This document shows positions 44,663 through 54,048 of a stretch of 64,000 nt of DNA, one piece after another. The notes beneath the pieces were generated by a model. The model was not told the DNA's origin. It worked only from the letters and a program-made list of their open reading frames with translations, and made no database searches. The DNA lies in contig NZ_JNIA01000025.1 in the NCBI RefSeq assembly GCF_000701265.1, positions 97,831 through 161,830 on the forward strand, given 5' to 3'. The DNA comes from Legionella wadsworthii DSM 21896 = ATCC 33877. GTDB lineage: Bacteria; Pseudomonadota; Gammaproteobacteria; Legionellales; Legionellaceae. Numbering within the stretch: position 1 is the first letter of the stretch; every line of letters starts with the position of its first letter. A program made the position numbers and the translations under genes.

Positions 44663-45622
44663 TTATGGTTTGAGTTTATTTACTGTAATATTTTGTCCTG
44701 TACCATAGTAGTCATCAATAATAACGAACTCTTTCTGTTTGGGAGCTACTGGTGAAGACGCATGTTGCGCTTGTACTGAAGGAATATAATCCTCAATTAG
44801 ATTGAATTCGGCTCTTTTAGTTACTACAGACTTTGAGCCCTCGTGAGTTTTATGAAATATTTTACGAATCAAAAAAGCAATGGAGGAAACCAAGCGGTGA
44901 GACGACATGATAGAAAGATGGCCATGGCGATCTAAAGTAGTAAGCGAATCAGGGAATTTATCAACATAATCTTTAATGTAACCGGAATCTCCTGGAACGA
45001 TTGCATCTTCGGTGGCTATAAAAAAATGATAAAGAGTTGTTAAATTTTCCATAATTTTTTTCTTTAATTGGATCAGAAAATCACTGCCTATTTCCATTTC
45101 TTTAATGGAGTCAGAAAACCAGGTTAACGGACGCATTGCGAGATAAGAACCATTAAATGGAGTACCTACAGTCATGACAAGAGACACTTCTATACCGGCA
45201 ACTTTGGCTAAATACTCTGCAAAATAGGAGGCAACTAATCCTCCTCGGGAATGAGCGATTAAAATCACACGACGATGGCCGTTTGCTTTAATTTTTTCCC
45301 TAAGTTGCTCCGCAAAAAATTCAATGCTTTTTCCAAGATAGCGTTGCTCAAAGGAAGGCAAGTTCAAGGAGGAGATTTCATTCGGAAGACCCTCTTGAAT
45401 CAAACGTTCGACGACTCTCTGGAAAGCCGAAGATTGATCTGCGGTACCATGAATAAAATAAATCACAGTTTCTGCGTCCTGGCTTATTTCTTTGTTGAAG
45501 TCCGGATTATGATAAACATGATCCCCCGAAGGGGAAGTGAGCCAATAATAAGTGTGCGCGAACATACCGGTTGTAGAAATAGGTTGACTCGTTTTTGCAT
45601 TTTTTACTGCTCGTTCCCACAT
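44663..45622 (-). CDS. Alpha/beta hydrolase, lipase-like
   Basis: A 319-residue hydrolase. The motif VIYFIHGTADQ gives the oxyanion loop, and I-A-H-S-R-G-G gives the nucleophile Ser near residue 124. EDAIVPGDSG supplies a candidate Asp and DRHGHLSIMSS the His. The GHSRGG form and the PGAP1-like helix after it suggest a lipase or acyl-protein hydrolase. No signal peptide. The C-terminal 50 residues are low-complexity with Pro, Lys and Glu, which fits a translocation tail. AAAGGGAG lies about ten bases before the ATG. It is on the same strand as the flanking orphan genes, separated by 150-180 bases. Confidence 0.8.
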   Translation of the reverse strand: MWERAVKNAKTSQPISTTGMFAHTYYWLTSPSGDHVYHNPDFNKEISQDAETVIYFIHGTADQSSAFQRVVERLIQEGLPNEISSLNLPSFEQRYLGKSIEFFAEQLREKIKANGHRRVILIAHSRGGLVASYFAEYLAKVAGIEVSLVMTVGTPFNGSYLAMRPLTWFSDSIKEMEIGSDFLIQLKKKIMENLTTLYHFFIATEDAIVPGDSGYIKDYVDKFPDSLTTLDRHGHLSIMSSHRLVSSIAFLIRKIFHKTHEGSKSVVTKRAEFNLIEDYIPSVQAQHASSPVAPKQKEFVIIDDYYGTGQNITVNKLKP

Positions 45623-45770
45623 GAGTATGCTCCCTTTGTGTACTCTTTAAAAAAGCTCATATCCATTTAATTGATATTTATTATTCTAACTGTATATAAA
45701 ATCATACAATGAAGCGAAACATGAATCAAAAAGAAATGAGCCTTGGGTAGCCTTATCCATGAAAGAATGT

Positions 45771-45787
45771 AGGTGGAAACCCCACCT
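45771..45787. terminator. Short hairpin downstream of the 624-residue gene
   Basis: AGGTGG (45771-45776) pairs with CCACCT (45782-45787) around a 5-nt loop, 12 bases beyond the minus-strand stop at 45799. The T-tract is poor on that strand, so termination is only a guess. Confidence 0.4.
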
Positions 45788-45798
45788 TCTCATGTTTT

Positions 45799-47673
45799 TT
45801 ATTTCAATACAGAACAATAAGCGTTGTTTGCAATTTGGTGCACCACATTCTTCTCCAAATGATTTCCGCCAGTATACTCAGCAATTTTAATCATTGTATC
45901 CTTGCACATGACACTCACTTTTTTATGCGTTGCCTTCTCAAGTGATTTTACCTTTTCTGAATCCGGTAATGGCATGAAAAATCCTTGTCTTTGGCCTTGC
46001 GCTAAAATCTTTGCCGCTTTTCTAATTTCTACAAAATCTTTTGCCCCTGCATCGATTTCATGTGGCAAGGAAGGTGATGTCGGAGTTCCTCCTAAACTTT
46101 CTGCCAAGGCTAAGGAATTGGCAGGATCCTGGATTAAATTTTCAAAATTTCTTTGATCCAATTTATTCCCATTGGCCAAACATCTTGTTGCGCTGCTTAG
46201 TGTCTTAATGTACTTTAATTGATGCATTAACTTTTGAAGATTAAGAGGATTTAAAAGATTCACTTTTTTCATGATGTCGAATAGTTTCAGCAAAGAGTCA
46301 TCCGTTAATCCAGCTTTACATACCGCAGTGATCATCAAATCAGAAGCTTTTTTTACTGTCCCTTTATAAGGTGCGGGTTTGGCTTTCAAAAGCTCTAAAA
46401 GAGAATGCTTTTGCAAGTAATCAATCACCCTTACTGCCTTATCGGCACATTGCGGCCTTTGAGCCAGCGCATCAAATCCTGCACGGGCAGTATAGTTTAC
46501 TTGTTTGAACAGAACAAAAGCATGCGCTAATTCAACAGCATAATCAGATTGAGCGCAAACTAAATTACGTGTTTGTTTGTCGAGACAATTTTCCTTCCTG
46601 AGCGCTACTATCGCAGCAGCGGCTCTGTCGGGAAATTTCGATGCAAAAACTATTTTCAATAAATCTTTCCGTACATTCTCATCATTTAAAAGCGCCACAG
46701 CTTTCACTAAGGCAACACACTTATCCGGATAGGTAAAGACTGATTCTAAAATCATCGGAAGTAATTCAGACTTAATAGGCAACTCTTTAAGCCTATCGGT
46801 AGCTTGCCGCAAATTCTCCCCATTTCTATCGACGCTTAAAATACGGTTTAAGTAAGGCGCTAACTCCCATCCTGCGCTTTTAAAATTTTTAAGAATTTGC
46901 TCTGCGCCGACACATTTATCGAGTATCCCATCCACTTCAATCAAATGGTTCAAACTCTCAGGCGTATTGGGAAGAAGCTCAAGGATTGGATAAAAATATC
47001 CAGGATTTTGTAACTTCATTATGGCAACCAAAATATTATGATTGAATTGAGAATTAAACCGATCTAGTACCATCTCTAGTGTATGCTTTATATTTGCAAG
47101 CTGTTTCACATTGTTTAGTAGCGGAACAACATCATCTGTATTGATTCCATGAACATTCAGAAAATGGATGATTTCAAAATAGAGATCAGCATTTTCATTA
47201 AATGCAAACTTGGCAAAATAAGTAAACATTTCTAACAGCTTCTCTTTTTCAGAAAGCATTTCGGCAGCATAAAACATTCTTTGTTTATAAACAGGAGCTA
47301 GTTTTTTCCCAATAGAAACTATGAGTGGCGCCAGTAGATCGGCTTGTTTATGGTTTTTCTCTAGAAAAGTAATATTCTCTTCGGACAATTGTCCTTCTTT
47401 TTTTAAACATTCTAATGTTGGATATCCACCGAAATACCGCACAAGTTTTCTAAAAATCTGACTGCTGATTGAATCACTATCCCGATCATTTTTGCCCAGT
47501 AAAATACCCGCTAATTCAATTAGTAAAGCAGGAGTCAGAGTATCAATACCTTCAAGCCTGGTATTACAAAAATCTCTTAGCTCTTTAATATGGGGCTCAT
47601 CTTTAATTATTCTAAAAAGACCTTTATTTTGGTCATAAAAGGCTATTTCGTTTTTTATAGTTTCTGCTTTCAT
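45799..47673 (-). CDS. Large helical-repeat protein, effector candidate
   Basis: A 624-residue, all-helical protein with no signal peptide. Paired helices recur about every 35-45 residues along most of the length, like ARM/HEAT-type or similar solenoids, but I cannot assign a family. The C-terminal segment contains KDTMIKIAEYTGG, similar in form to the PIELTLKIA segment of the orphan at 43617-44510. AAGGA lies nine bases before the ATG. It belongs to the effector-like stretch from 41 to 48 kb and probably acts as a protein-binding scaffold; this is inference. Confidence 0.75.
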   Translation of the reverse strand: MKAETIKNEIAFYDQNKGLFRIIKDEPHIKELRDFCNTRLEGIDTLTPALLIELAGILLGKNDRDSDSISSQIFRKLVRYFGGYPTLECLKKEGQLSEENITFLEKNHKQADLLAPLIVSIGKKLAPVYKQRMFYAAEMLSEKEKLLEMFTYFAKFAFNENADLYFEIIHFLNVHGINTDDVVPLLNNVKQLANIKHTLEMVLDRFNSQFNHNILVAIMKLQNPGYFYPILELLPNTPESLNHLIEVDGILDKCVGAEQILKNFKSAGWELAPYLNRILSVDRNGENLRQATDRLKELPIKSELLPMILESVFTYPDKCVALVKAVALLNDENVRKDLLKIVFASKFPDRAAAAIVALRKENCLDKQTRNLVCAQSDYAVELAHAFVLFKQVNYTARAGFDALAQRPQCADKAVRVIDYLQKHSLLELLKAKPAPYKGTVKKASDLMITAVCKAGLTDDSLLKLFDIMKKVNLLNPLNLQKLMHQLKYIKTLSSATRCLANGNKLDQRNFENLIQDPANSLALAESLGGTPTSPSLPHEIDAGAKDFVEIRKAAKILAQGQRQGFFMPLPDSEKVKSLEKATHKKVSVMCKDTMIKIAEYTGGNHLEKNVVHQIANNAYCSVLK

Positions 47674-48120
47674 TTTTCAATTCCTTTTTTGATTACTCCT
47701 TTTTCACTTTAACAATACTGCAGCAACAAATAAATAAATAGACAAAAAGAGAGGGAAATGAGCTTAGATTATCTACTTGTCTAATCGTGTTCCGATTATG
47801 ATCCTCGTTTATATCGCTTGAGGGGATATATCATCTTCTTTTTTTCGGACTTAGGTTATTGCGCGGTTTTACTCTATTATCCTGTAACTGTTTTGCTTGT
47901 TGTGGTTTATTATCTTTTATTAATAAGTTTGAATATTTTCCAAATTGATAGTTTCAGCTGATAAATCTGTAAGCTTCATTATCCTTTGTTAAAAATAATC
48001 AGCGTAATCATGCCTTTAATGATTTCTTTTCCTAGGGGTAGATTACGTTCTGCCTCTACGGGTGTAGATCCGCCCTTAGAACTTGTTGGGTACATGCATG
48101 TACAGTATCCGTTAGAGAGA
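47674..48120. other. Intergenic region with a 14-bp palindrome
   Basis: No gene recognised. It contains the perfect palindrome GTACATGCATGTAC at 48090-48103, only about 20 bases from the end of the EamA gene, and two similar GGTAGATT/TGTAGATC stretches before it. The function is unknown. Confidence 0.5.
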
Positions 48121-48546
48121 TTAGGCAAGTCCTATCACTAAAACACCTGTGAATATTAAAAGCCCCCCTATTATTACTGAGAGGTTCACATGGACTTGGT
48201 TAAACAAAAACCAGGTAAAAATAATCGTAAAAATGGGATAAGTTAATTCAACAATTCCTGCAATCGTCGCATTTTTAAGGTTAATGGATGCTGCGATAAA
48301 ATAGCTGGCGATTAGGACAATGGCTATTTCAGCAATAGTGATGAATAATAAATTTGAATCGCTAGTCAATAATGCAACGTCTCTTTTCATGGTGGTAAAG
48401 AAAGAGATGCACCCAAACAATATCGCCCCAATTATCATTTCCAATGCCAATAAGGTAATGGGTGAAATGCTGTTTAATATCTTTTCAGCTAAAGCGTAAT
48501 TAAATCCCCACAAAATGGCCGCAAAAATTGCAAATGTAAACCACAT
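48121..48546 (-). CDS. Single-domain EamA/DMT-superfamily transporter
   Basis: A 141-residue membrane protein made of one EamA-like unit of four to five segments, about half the length of typical ten-segment DMT exporters. The start WFTFAIFAAILWGFNYALAEK and the end segment GGLLIFTGVLVIGLA match the repeat unit. AGGAG lies about eight bases before the ATG. It probably works as a dimer, as small multidrug or EamA half-size proteins do. Substrate unknown. Confidence 0.8.
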   Translation of the reverse strand: MWFTFAIFAAILWGFNYALAEKILNSISPITLLALEMIIGAILFGCISFFTTMKRDVALLTSDSNLLFITIAEIAIVLIASYFIAASINLKNATIAGIVELTYPIFTIIFTWFLFNQVHVNLSVIIGGLLIFTGVLVIGLA

Positions 48547-48850
48547 GATACGACTCCTGACAACAGCTTTATTATTATTTTTTTACATTATATTTTTGTA
48601 AATCCGAGCTTTTTAGACATTGAATGGGACTCAGAAGAAGTGAGTATTATATCATCAATTAGTTAATTAATCAATCAGATATGGAGGGTATCAAGAAACT
48701 CAGACGCGCATTGAAACGATAAAGCCAGGAGGATAAATACCCAGATTCAAAAAAATTTTTAGATATTCGTGCTTTTTAGCTTATTCGATAATACTCTATA
48801 TATGGTACTTATATTTATCACCCAGTTTGAATGCATTAAGTGAAAAAACT
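48547..48850. other. Intergenic region without a recognisable gene
   Basis: AT-rich divergent region between the EamA gene and the HAD hydrolase gene; it must hold both promoters. Nothing else recognised. Confidence 0.5.
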
Positions 48851-49495
48851 ATGGACAAAAGGAAGTTCAATTTAATTTTCGATTTTGATGGAACGTTAGC
48901 AGACAGTCTTCCTATAGCTATTGAAAAAATGAACCTACTGGCTGATAAATTTAATTTGCGCAAGATAGACTCTCTTGAATTCGAAACATTAAGAAATTTA
49001 ACATCAACAGAGATTATCCAATATTTAAAAATTCCTTTTTATAAACTGCCCCGTATCATGCATCAAGCACGAGAGTATATGAAGAAAGAAATTCCTCTTC
49101 TTTCTTCATTTATTGATTTACCCGAAGTACTTACTGAATTAAAGCATTTGAATTGCTCCATGGGCATTGTTACTTCAAATTCATTGTCTAATGTTTCAGC
49201 GTGGCTTGAGCAACAACATATGGAAAACTTATTCCATTTTATTCACGCAGAATCAAGTTTTTTCGGGAAGAAATATTTATTAAAAAAAGCAATTAAATCC
49301 TATGCTATGAATTTGAATGATACTTTTTACATCGGCGATGAAACGCGGGATATCGAAGCCGCGAGGAAATGTGGTATTCAATCGATTGCAGTAACATGGG
49401 GATTCAATTCAGAAGAATTACTTACCCGTTATAAACCTACCCATATCGCTCGTAATCCCAAAAATATATTAACTATTGTGGAACAGTTAAATTAA
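48851..49495 (+). CDS. HAD-superfamily hydrolase (phosphoglycolate phosphatase-like)
   Basis: A 214-residue phosphatase. Motif I is DFDGTLADS near residue 11, motif II is VTSNS near residue 108, the motif III Lys lies in the GKKYLLKKA stretch, and motif IV is GDETRDIEAARKCG near residue 164. A cap domain lies between motifs I and II, as in subfamily I phosphatases. The frame extends to a TTG eight codons upstream; I prefer the ATG at 48851. Substrate could be phosphoglycolate or a sugar phosphate. It is convergent with the GT-C-like gene. Confidence 0.88.
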   Translation: MDKRKFNLIFDFDGTLADSLPIAIEKMNLLADKFNLRKIDSLEFETLRNLTSTEIIQYLKIPFYKLPRIMHQAREYMKKEIPLLSSFIDLPEVLTELKHLNCSMGIVTSNSLSNVSAWLEQQHMENLFHFIHAESSFFGKKYLLKKAIKSYAMNLNDTFYIGDETRDIEAARKCGIQSIAVTWGFNSEELLTRYKPTHIARNPKNILTIVEQLN

Positions 49496-49509
49496 TAAAA
49501 TTCACTCTT

Positions 49510-51084
49510 TTAAGTACATTGAATTGCGTAAATAAAAAAAGTCGTCATATTTTTAGAAGATATAATATTTAAATTTTTGTTCATATGCTCAGAACAATAG
49601 TTTTTTATAAGATTCAGGTGTCCTGGAATCGCAATCACATTGAGTATTTTTCCTGATTTTAAAAGGTTACTAAAACTTTTGGATCCAAATGCATAATGAT
49701 GGCTTATTCTGCTCGGCATATAATAGGCCGTTCCAAAAGCATAGAATTTAGTATTAATATGCGGCGGCTTCAGTGGCAAAAAAATATACTCATAAGGAAG
49801 CGACGCACCAAATACGTAATAAAGGTCCTGATTTAAAGATTGCCTGGCCTCTTTCACGGCCATATTTGCAATATGTGCACGCTGATCATTTAAATTTTTA
49901 TTATTTCTAATGACAAAAATTCCCAGAAAAATTAAAACCAGGGAAATTACCTGTTTGTATTTAAATTCTTTAAAATCAATAAATATAAAAGGTACAAGTG
50001 CCAAAAAAGAGATGATTGGATAATAAACTCTTAAGACAGAAGGTCTGCCCAATAAAGCAATAAAGACAATAATGGCCATAAAAATAGACCAGGAAATCAA
50101 AATCTTTATTTTTTTTCTGGATAGTAAAGTACCAAAAATTGAAATGATTATAAGCAGCTGTAGGGTAGGATGATTAATCGATTTAAGGGTTTCTATGGCT
50201 AAAGGAATATTATCATGCAAACGTGTGGTGACTTTAAAATGGGTTAATAATTGTTTCAATCGTGAAGGATCGGCAATCAAAGGATCAGCAAAAATAAAAT
50301 TACTTAATAAACTGATGTCATTTTCACTATATCCATAGTTTTTTAATATTTCTGGTCGTTGAATAAAATAGGCTCCCGCGTGGTAATCATTAAAAGGAAC
50401 ACGCGTTTGGGACAATGCCTTATAATGAGAATATGCTTCTCCATTAAAAGCAAGAAAGTTAGCATACTTAGCCCCAATGCAACTGGTAATTAGAATAAAA
50501 AAAGCAATTATAAATTTACGGTTGAATAAATTTCGATTTAATAAGAATGGTAGGGCAACTAAATATACAAAAAAGAGTTCTTTATCACGGATCAAAAAAC
50601 TATAAAATATTAGTAACATGCCTATAAGGGCATATTTAAAGCGCAATGTCGCAATATAAACGAGGATTGCAATCACAGAAGCTGCTGCCAATAATCCAGC
50701 ATTTACAGTAAACTGGGGCATTGCTATTGCCCGAATCAGGATTATTACAATTAAAGGGATGGAAATAAGTTTCTTTATGGCTAAAGCATCAAAACAAGAT
50801 AACAAGGTAAACGCAACAACGAATAGAGCAATGAAGGTCATGTAGAAGTAAGGATATATATCTAGAATCGTCGGCAAATGTTTGATAAACCATCCATAAA
50901 TGATATTAGAAAAAAATATATGCGCGGAAGAATACAAGGCTGCCCCATACCCATGAGCTGTCATTGACATACCAACATCATCATTTCCTTCGTATATGGG
51001 GGTATACAGGATGAATAACATAAGAAAAAGTAAACTTAATGCAAAAAAATTAGTAAAATTTTTATTTTTAAAGACAAACAACAT
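49510..51084 (-). CDS. Multi-pass membrane protein, GT-C glycosyltransferase-like
   Basis: A 524-residue protein with roughly 11-12 membrane segments. The first segment is followed by a loop with NDDVGM, where GT-C glycosyltransferases keep acidic catalytic residues, and the C-terminal 120 residues form a soluble domain. The longer open frame to 51228 has no binding site; the ATG at 51084 has AAGGAAG about nine bases upstream. It is divergent from an operon encoding a GtrB-like transferase and a flippase-like protein. It could use their polyprenyl-phosphate sugar to decorate a surface glycan, as GtrC does in serotype conversion. The family assignment rests on topology and one motif only. Confidence 0.65.
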   Translation of the reverse strand: MLFVFKNKNFTNFFALSLLFLMLFILYTPIYEGNDDVGMSMTAHGYGAALYSSAHIFFSNIIYGWFIKHLPTILDIYPYFYMTFIALFVVAFTLLSCFDALAIKKLISIPLIVIILIRAIAMPQFTVNAGLLAAASVIAILVYIATLRFKYALIGMLLIFYSFLIRDKELFFVYLVALPFLLNRNLFNRKFIIAFFILITSCIGAKYANFLAFNGEAYSHYKALSQTRVPFNDYHAGAYFIQRPEILKNYGYSENDISLLSNFIFADPLIADPSRLKQLLTHFKVTTRLHDNIPLAIETLKSINHPTLQLLIIISIFGTLLSRKKIKILISWSIFMAIIVFIALLGRPSVLRVYYPIISFLALVPFIFIDFKEFKYKQVISLVLIFLGIFVIRNNKNLNDQRAHIANMAVKEARQSLNQDLYYVFGASLPYEYIFLPLKPPHINTKFYAFGTAYYMPSRISHHYAFGSKSFSNLLKSGKILNVIAIPGHLNLIKNYCSEHMNKNLNIISSKNMTTFFIYAIQCT

Positions 51085-51278
51085 GAGATAAACTTCCTTA
51101 TAATTCAGCGCTAGATTTCCCGCGTATTTTATAACCCCCCCTCTTCCTTTTTCAATTACCCTGTTCACATAGTACGAAAATAATATGCCACGCACGTTCG
51201 TTGGAGGTACGGGAGCTTCAAAACTCATTAAGAATAGGCTTTCTATTTTCTGTATATTCCATTAGTATTTCCCAAATT

Positions 51279-52235
51279 ATGGAAAATACATTGGTTCATT
51301 CATCTATGTTAATTGATAAAATAATAAAAGAAAAAGGCAAGGATTTTGGTTTTATTCAATCCGTGAATCCCTTATTTCTTGAAAATTGTCATCAAACCTC
51401 TTTTTCCTGGACAAAAAATTCTAATTCCATTTGTTTGGCCATGGGTAAAGATTACTTAAAAATGGCCATGGATAATCCAAATGTGCAAGGGATTATCACC
51501 TCACCCAAAGTCATCGCTCGTGAAAATATAGATATCCCCAAAGCCTTCCTCATCTTGGACCTGCCAGACCAGTTTTTTTATTATCTGCATAATTGTAAAA
51601 TACACGAACAATTTCATGTTCCGAAATTTGTACCCTATATAGACCCTTCTGCACAAATATCACCCAGAGCCATTGTTTCTCCCCAGGTTTATATTGGCGC
51701 AGGGACTGTGATTCATGATGGGGCTATTGTTTTAGACAATTCTATAATTGGTAATAACTGTACTATTTTTCATAATGTTACAATAGGTACAATCGGCTTT
51801 TTCTCAAAACATGTCCTGGGTAATAAAATACAAATCCAACATTTTGGCGGTGTGAAATTAGGTGAAAACTGTATTGTTCATACGGGTTGTAATATTTCAC
51901 GCTCAGTTAATTTTAGTGAATATACCCAATTAGGAAATAATACCCATGTCGGAATTCATACTAATATCGCACATGACTGCCAAATAGGCGAAAACTGTGA
52001 CATTTCGTCAAAAGTGTGTTTAGCAGGCCGAGTTAAAATAGGTGATAATGTTTGGATAGGTGCTTCAGCCACAATATCCAACAATATTTTTATTGATGAT
52101 AACGCAAATATTAAGATTGGTTCTGTAGTCATTTCTGATGTCCTGAAGGGGGACGTTGTTTCGGGAAATTTTGCAGTAAACCATAGAAAAAATATGCGTG
52201 TATTTCTGAGTAATGCAAAAGATGCAAACACATAA
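51279..52235 (+). CDS. LpxD-like hexapeptide-repeat N-acyltransferase
   Basis: About 318 residues. The N-terminal third resembles the uridine-binding part of LpxD, and the rest is a left-handed beta-helix of hexapeptide repeats. The block N-I-A-H-D-C-Q-I-G corresponds to the IAHNVxIG of LpxD that carries the catalytic His. The C-terminus has SGNFAVNHRKNMR like the LpxD tail. LpxD adds 3-hydroxyacyl chains from ACP to UDP-3-O-acylglucosamine; this copy, next to its own ACP and KAS III gene, is probably a specialised acyltransferase and not the essential enzyme. No strong ribosome binding site marks the start; ATG at 51306 is an alternative. Confidence 0.8.
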   Translation: MENTLVHSSMLIDKIIKEKGKDFGFIQSVNPLFLENCHQTSFSWTKNSNSICLAMGKDYLKMAMDNPNVQGIITSPKVIARENIDIPKAFLILDLPDQFFYYLHNCKIHEQFHVPKFVPYIDPSAQISPRAIVSPQVYIGAGTVIHDGAIVLDNSIIGNNCTIFHNVTIGTIGFFSKHVLGNKIQIQHFGGVKLGENCIVHTGCNISRSVNFSEYTQLGNNTHVGIHTNIAHDCQIGENCDISSKVCLAGRVKIGDNVWIGASATISNNIFIDDNANIKIGSVVISDVLKGDVVSGNFAVNHRKNMRVFLSNAKDANT

Positions 52236-52833
52236 TTTTTCCTTGTCTTTTAAAGAAAATCGTAACTACATCCAAGGACCCGACATATTCAATGAAATGC
52301 TGCGACATTTCCCAGACAAAGGATTGGCAGAGATCGATTTTTCAATTCATAGATTGAGTTTAAATCATCAAGGTCACATTTTCTTTACCCAAGACCTGGA
52401 TGAGTTTAAATCACAAGCTCATTTGGGGCATGCTACCGCCAGCTTAAGTGCGAATAATCAAAAATACTGGATTTCCTTTTTTTTCGAAAAGGAACCTTCT
52501 CAAAATGTAGTATATCAACCTTATGATGAGAGTATTCTTATTACTAAATGCAGCATTTCTGAGCAAAATATTTTATTGAATGAAGAAAGTCCTTATACCT
52601 TTGCAGAAACAATTGTAAGTATGCACAAAAAACTATTGCAAAGCATGTTTCCCAATAAGGGTAAGTGGTTGTTCACTAAATTAAAATTATTCAATTACCC
52701 TACGAATAATCCTAATATAATGATTTCCTTTAAAAGAAATTTTAATTTCAAGCTCGTTCAATCCGACATTTTTATCAATAATCAATTGGTTGGTGAAATT
52801 TATTTTTCTTTGAAGCAGGAAGAACCAATATGA
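52213..52833 (+). CDS. Protein of unknown function in acyl operon, possible double hotdog fold
   Basis: A 206-residue soluble protein that I do not recognise with certainty. It starts inside the end of the LpxD-like gene and ends with an ATGA overlap on the KAS III gene, so it is translated as part of the operon. The sequence has two halves, each ending in hydrophobic strands (ATASLSANNQKYWISFFF and FINNQLVGEIYFSLK). This pattern is reminiscent of AfsA/FabZ-type double hotdog proteins and would suit a dehydratase, thioesterase or acyl-binding role. No catalytic residue can be named with confidence. An ATG at 52222 is an alternative start. Confidence 0.65.
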   Translation: MQKMQTHNFSLSFKENRNYIQGPDIFNEMLRHFPDKGLAEIDFSIHRLSLNHQGHIFFTQDLDEFKSQAHLGHATASLSANNQKYWISFFFEKEPSQNVVYQPYDESILITKCSISEQNILLNEESPYTFAETIVSMHKKLLQSMFPNKGKWLFTKLKLFNYPTNNPNIMISFKRNFNFKLVQSDIFINNQLVGEIYFSLKQEEPI

Positions 52834-53756
52834 TATACCTGGAACAAATCGGATATTACTTACCTTCTACTGAAATTTCTAATTTTTCCAAGTTGGACAA
52901 GTTCGATATTCAGGAAGAATTTTTAGTGCAAAAAATTGGCGTGACGCAGTTACAAATCAAAAATTCGGATGAAGAAACTTCGGATATGTGTGTCAAAGCG
53001 TATATGGATTTACAATCTAAAGCCAAATTTAGCCATGATGACATCGATTGTTTGGTCGTATGCACGCAAAATCCTGATAATTTTGGTCTGCCTCATACCT
53101 CAGCAATCGTTCATGACAAACTTAAATTAAGACAGGATTGTGCTGTTTTCGATATATCTTTAGGCTGCTCTGGTTATGTATATAGCTTATCCATTTTAAA
53201 AGGCTTTATGATAAACAATGGATTTAAGACAGGCATTTTGATTACCGCAGATCCCTACTCAAAAATAATTGACCCCTCAGATAAAAATACGTCTTTACTT
53301 TTTGGAGATGCTGCAACCGCTACCTTATTAACCACCTCGACAGATAATACATGGAAAATAGGACATTTTTTATTTGGAAGTGATGGGAGTAAACATGGGG
53401 CCATCCATGTTGACTCTCAAAGAACTTTTGTAATGAACGGATGGGAAGTTTTTAATTTTACAGCCAAATACATTCCCCAGCATATTCATCAAACGCTAGA
53501 AAAAAATAATCTAACCCTTGAGGAAGTGGATCAGATTCTTCTTCATCAGGGCAGTAAATATATCGTCACAACAATCCAACAAAAACTTAATGTTTCGGAA
53601 GAAAAAATACCCTTCCTTGCACAAAAATATGGCAATACCGTGTCGTCATCCATTCCTATGCTCCTAAAAGACGTTAATTTATCATACAACCGGATCTTAA
53701 TATGCGGATTTGGTATTGGATTTTCCTGGGGAAGCTGTATACTCGAACGTAATTGA
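52830..53756 (+). CDS. Beta-ketoacyl-ACP synthase III-like enzyme
   Basis: A 308-residue thiolase-fold condensing enzyme with the FabH-type triad Cys113 (ISLGCSGYVYS), His239 (LLHQGS) and Asn269 (YGNTVSSS), and a GFGIGFSWGS C-terminal strand. KAS III enzymes condense an acyl-CoA with malonyl-ACP, or transfer acyl groups to other acceptors. Lacking a ketoreductase or dehydratase alongside, this one would make a short 3-ketoacyl-ACP or act as an acyl transferase, unless it borrows primary fatty-acid enzymes. The ATG overlaps the stop of the preceding gene, and the ACP gene follows 19 bases later. Confidence 0.92.
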   Translation: MIYLEQIGYYLPSTEISNFSKLDKFDIQEEFLVQKIGVTQLQIKNSDEETSDMCVKAYMDLQSKAKFSHDDIDCLVVCTQNPDNFGLPHTSAIVHDKLKLRQDCAVFDISLGCSGYVYSLSILKGFMINNGFKTGILITADPYSKIIDPSDKNTSLLFGDAATATLLTTSTDNTWKIGHFLFGSDGSKHGAIHVDSQRTFVMNGWEVFNFTAKYIPQHIHQTLEKNNLTLEEVDQILLHQGSKYIVTTIQQKLNVSEEKIPFLAQKYGNTVSSSIPMLLKDVNLSYNRILICGFGIGFSWGSCILERN

Positions 53757-53775
53757 ATTAAATAGGATATTTAAT

Positions 53776-54015
53776 ATGCAAGCATCTTTAGAAGATATTA
53801 AAGGTATCAGTGCAGAAATATTCCAAACCGTGGATGTCCATAAGATAGAAGAAGATCTCAGTTTCTCAGAAGCCGGTTTAGATTCACTTGACGCTTTTAC
53901 CCTCTTGATGAAAGTAGAAGAAAAATATGGTTTTTCAATACCTGAAAAAGACGTCAATCAAATCAAAACTTTTAAAGATTTGATTGAGTACTCCAATAAT
54001 AAACTAACTAAATAA
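53776..54015 (+). CDS. Acyl carrier protein
   Basis: A 79-residue acidic carrier protein with the phosphopantetheine attachment site at Ser37 in A-G-L-D-S-L-D. The start MQASLEDIKG is preceded by AGGA at nine bases; the longer open frame overlaps the KAS III gene and is not used. It differs from a typical AcpP (which has GADSLDTVE) and stands between a KAS III gene and a glycosyltransferase gene, so it is a dedicated carrier for this operon and not the housekeeping ACP. Confidence 0.92.
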   Translation: MQASLEDIKGISAEIFQTVDVHKIEEDLSFSEAGLDSLDAFTLLMKVEEKYGFSIPEKDVNQIKTFKDLIEYSNNKLTK

Positions 54016-54048
54016 TTATTTTTTTACTAAATCCAATTTATCATTGTT

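Noticed and set aside
44453..44755. 100-codon plus-strand frame
   Set aside because: It runs over the ends of two minus-strand genes and the gap between them and has no binding site.
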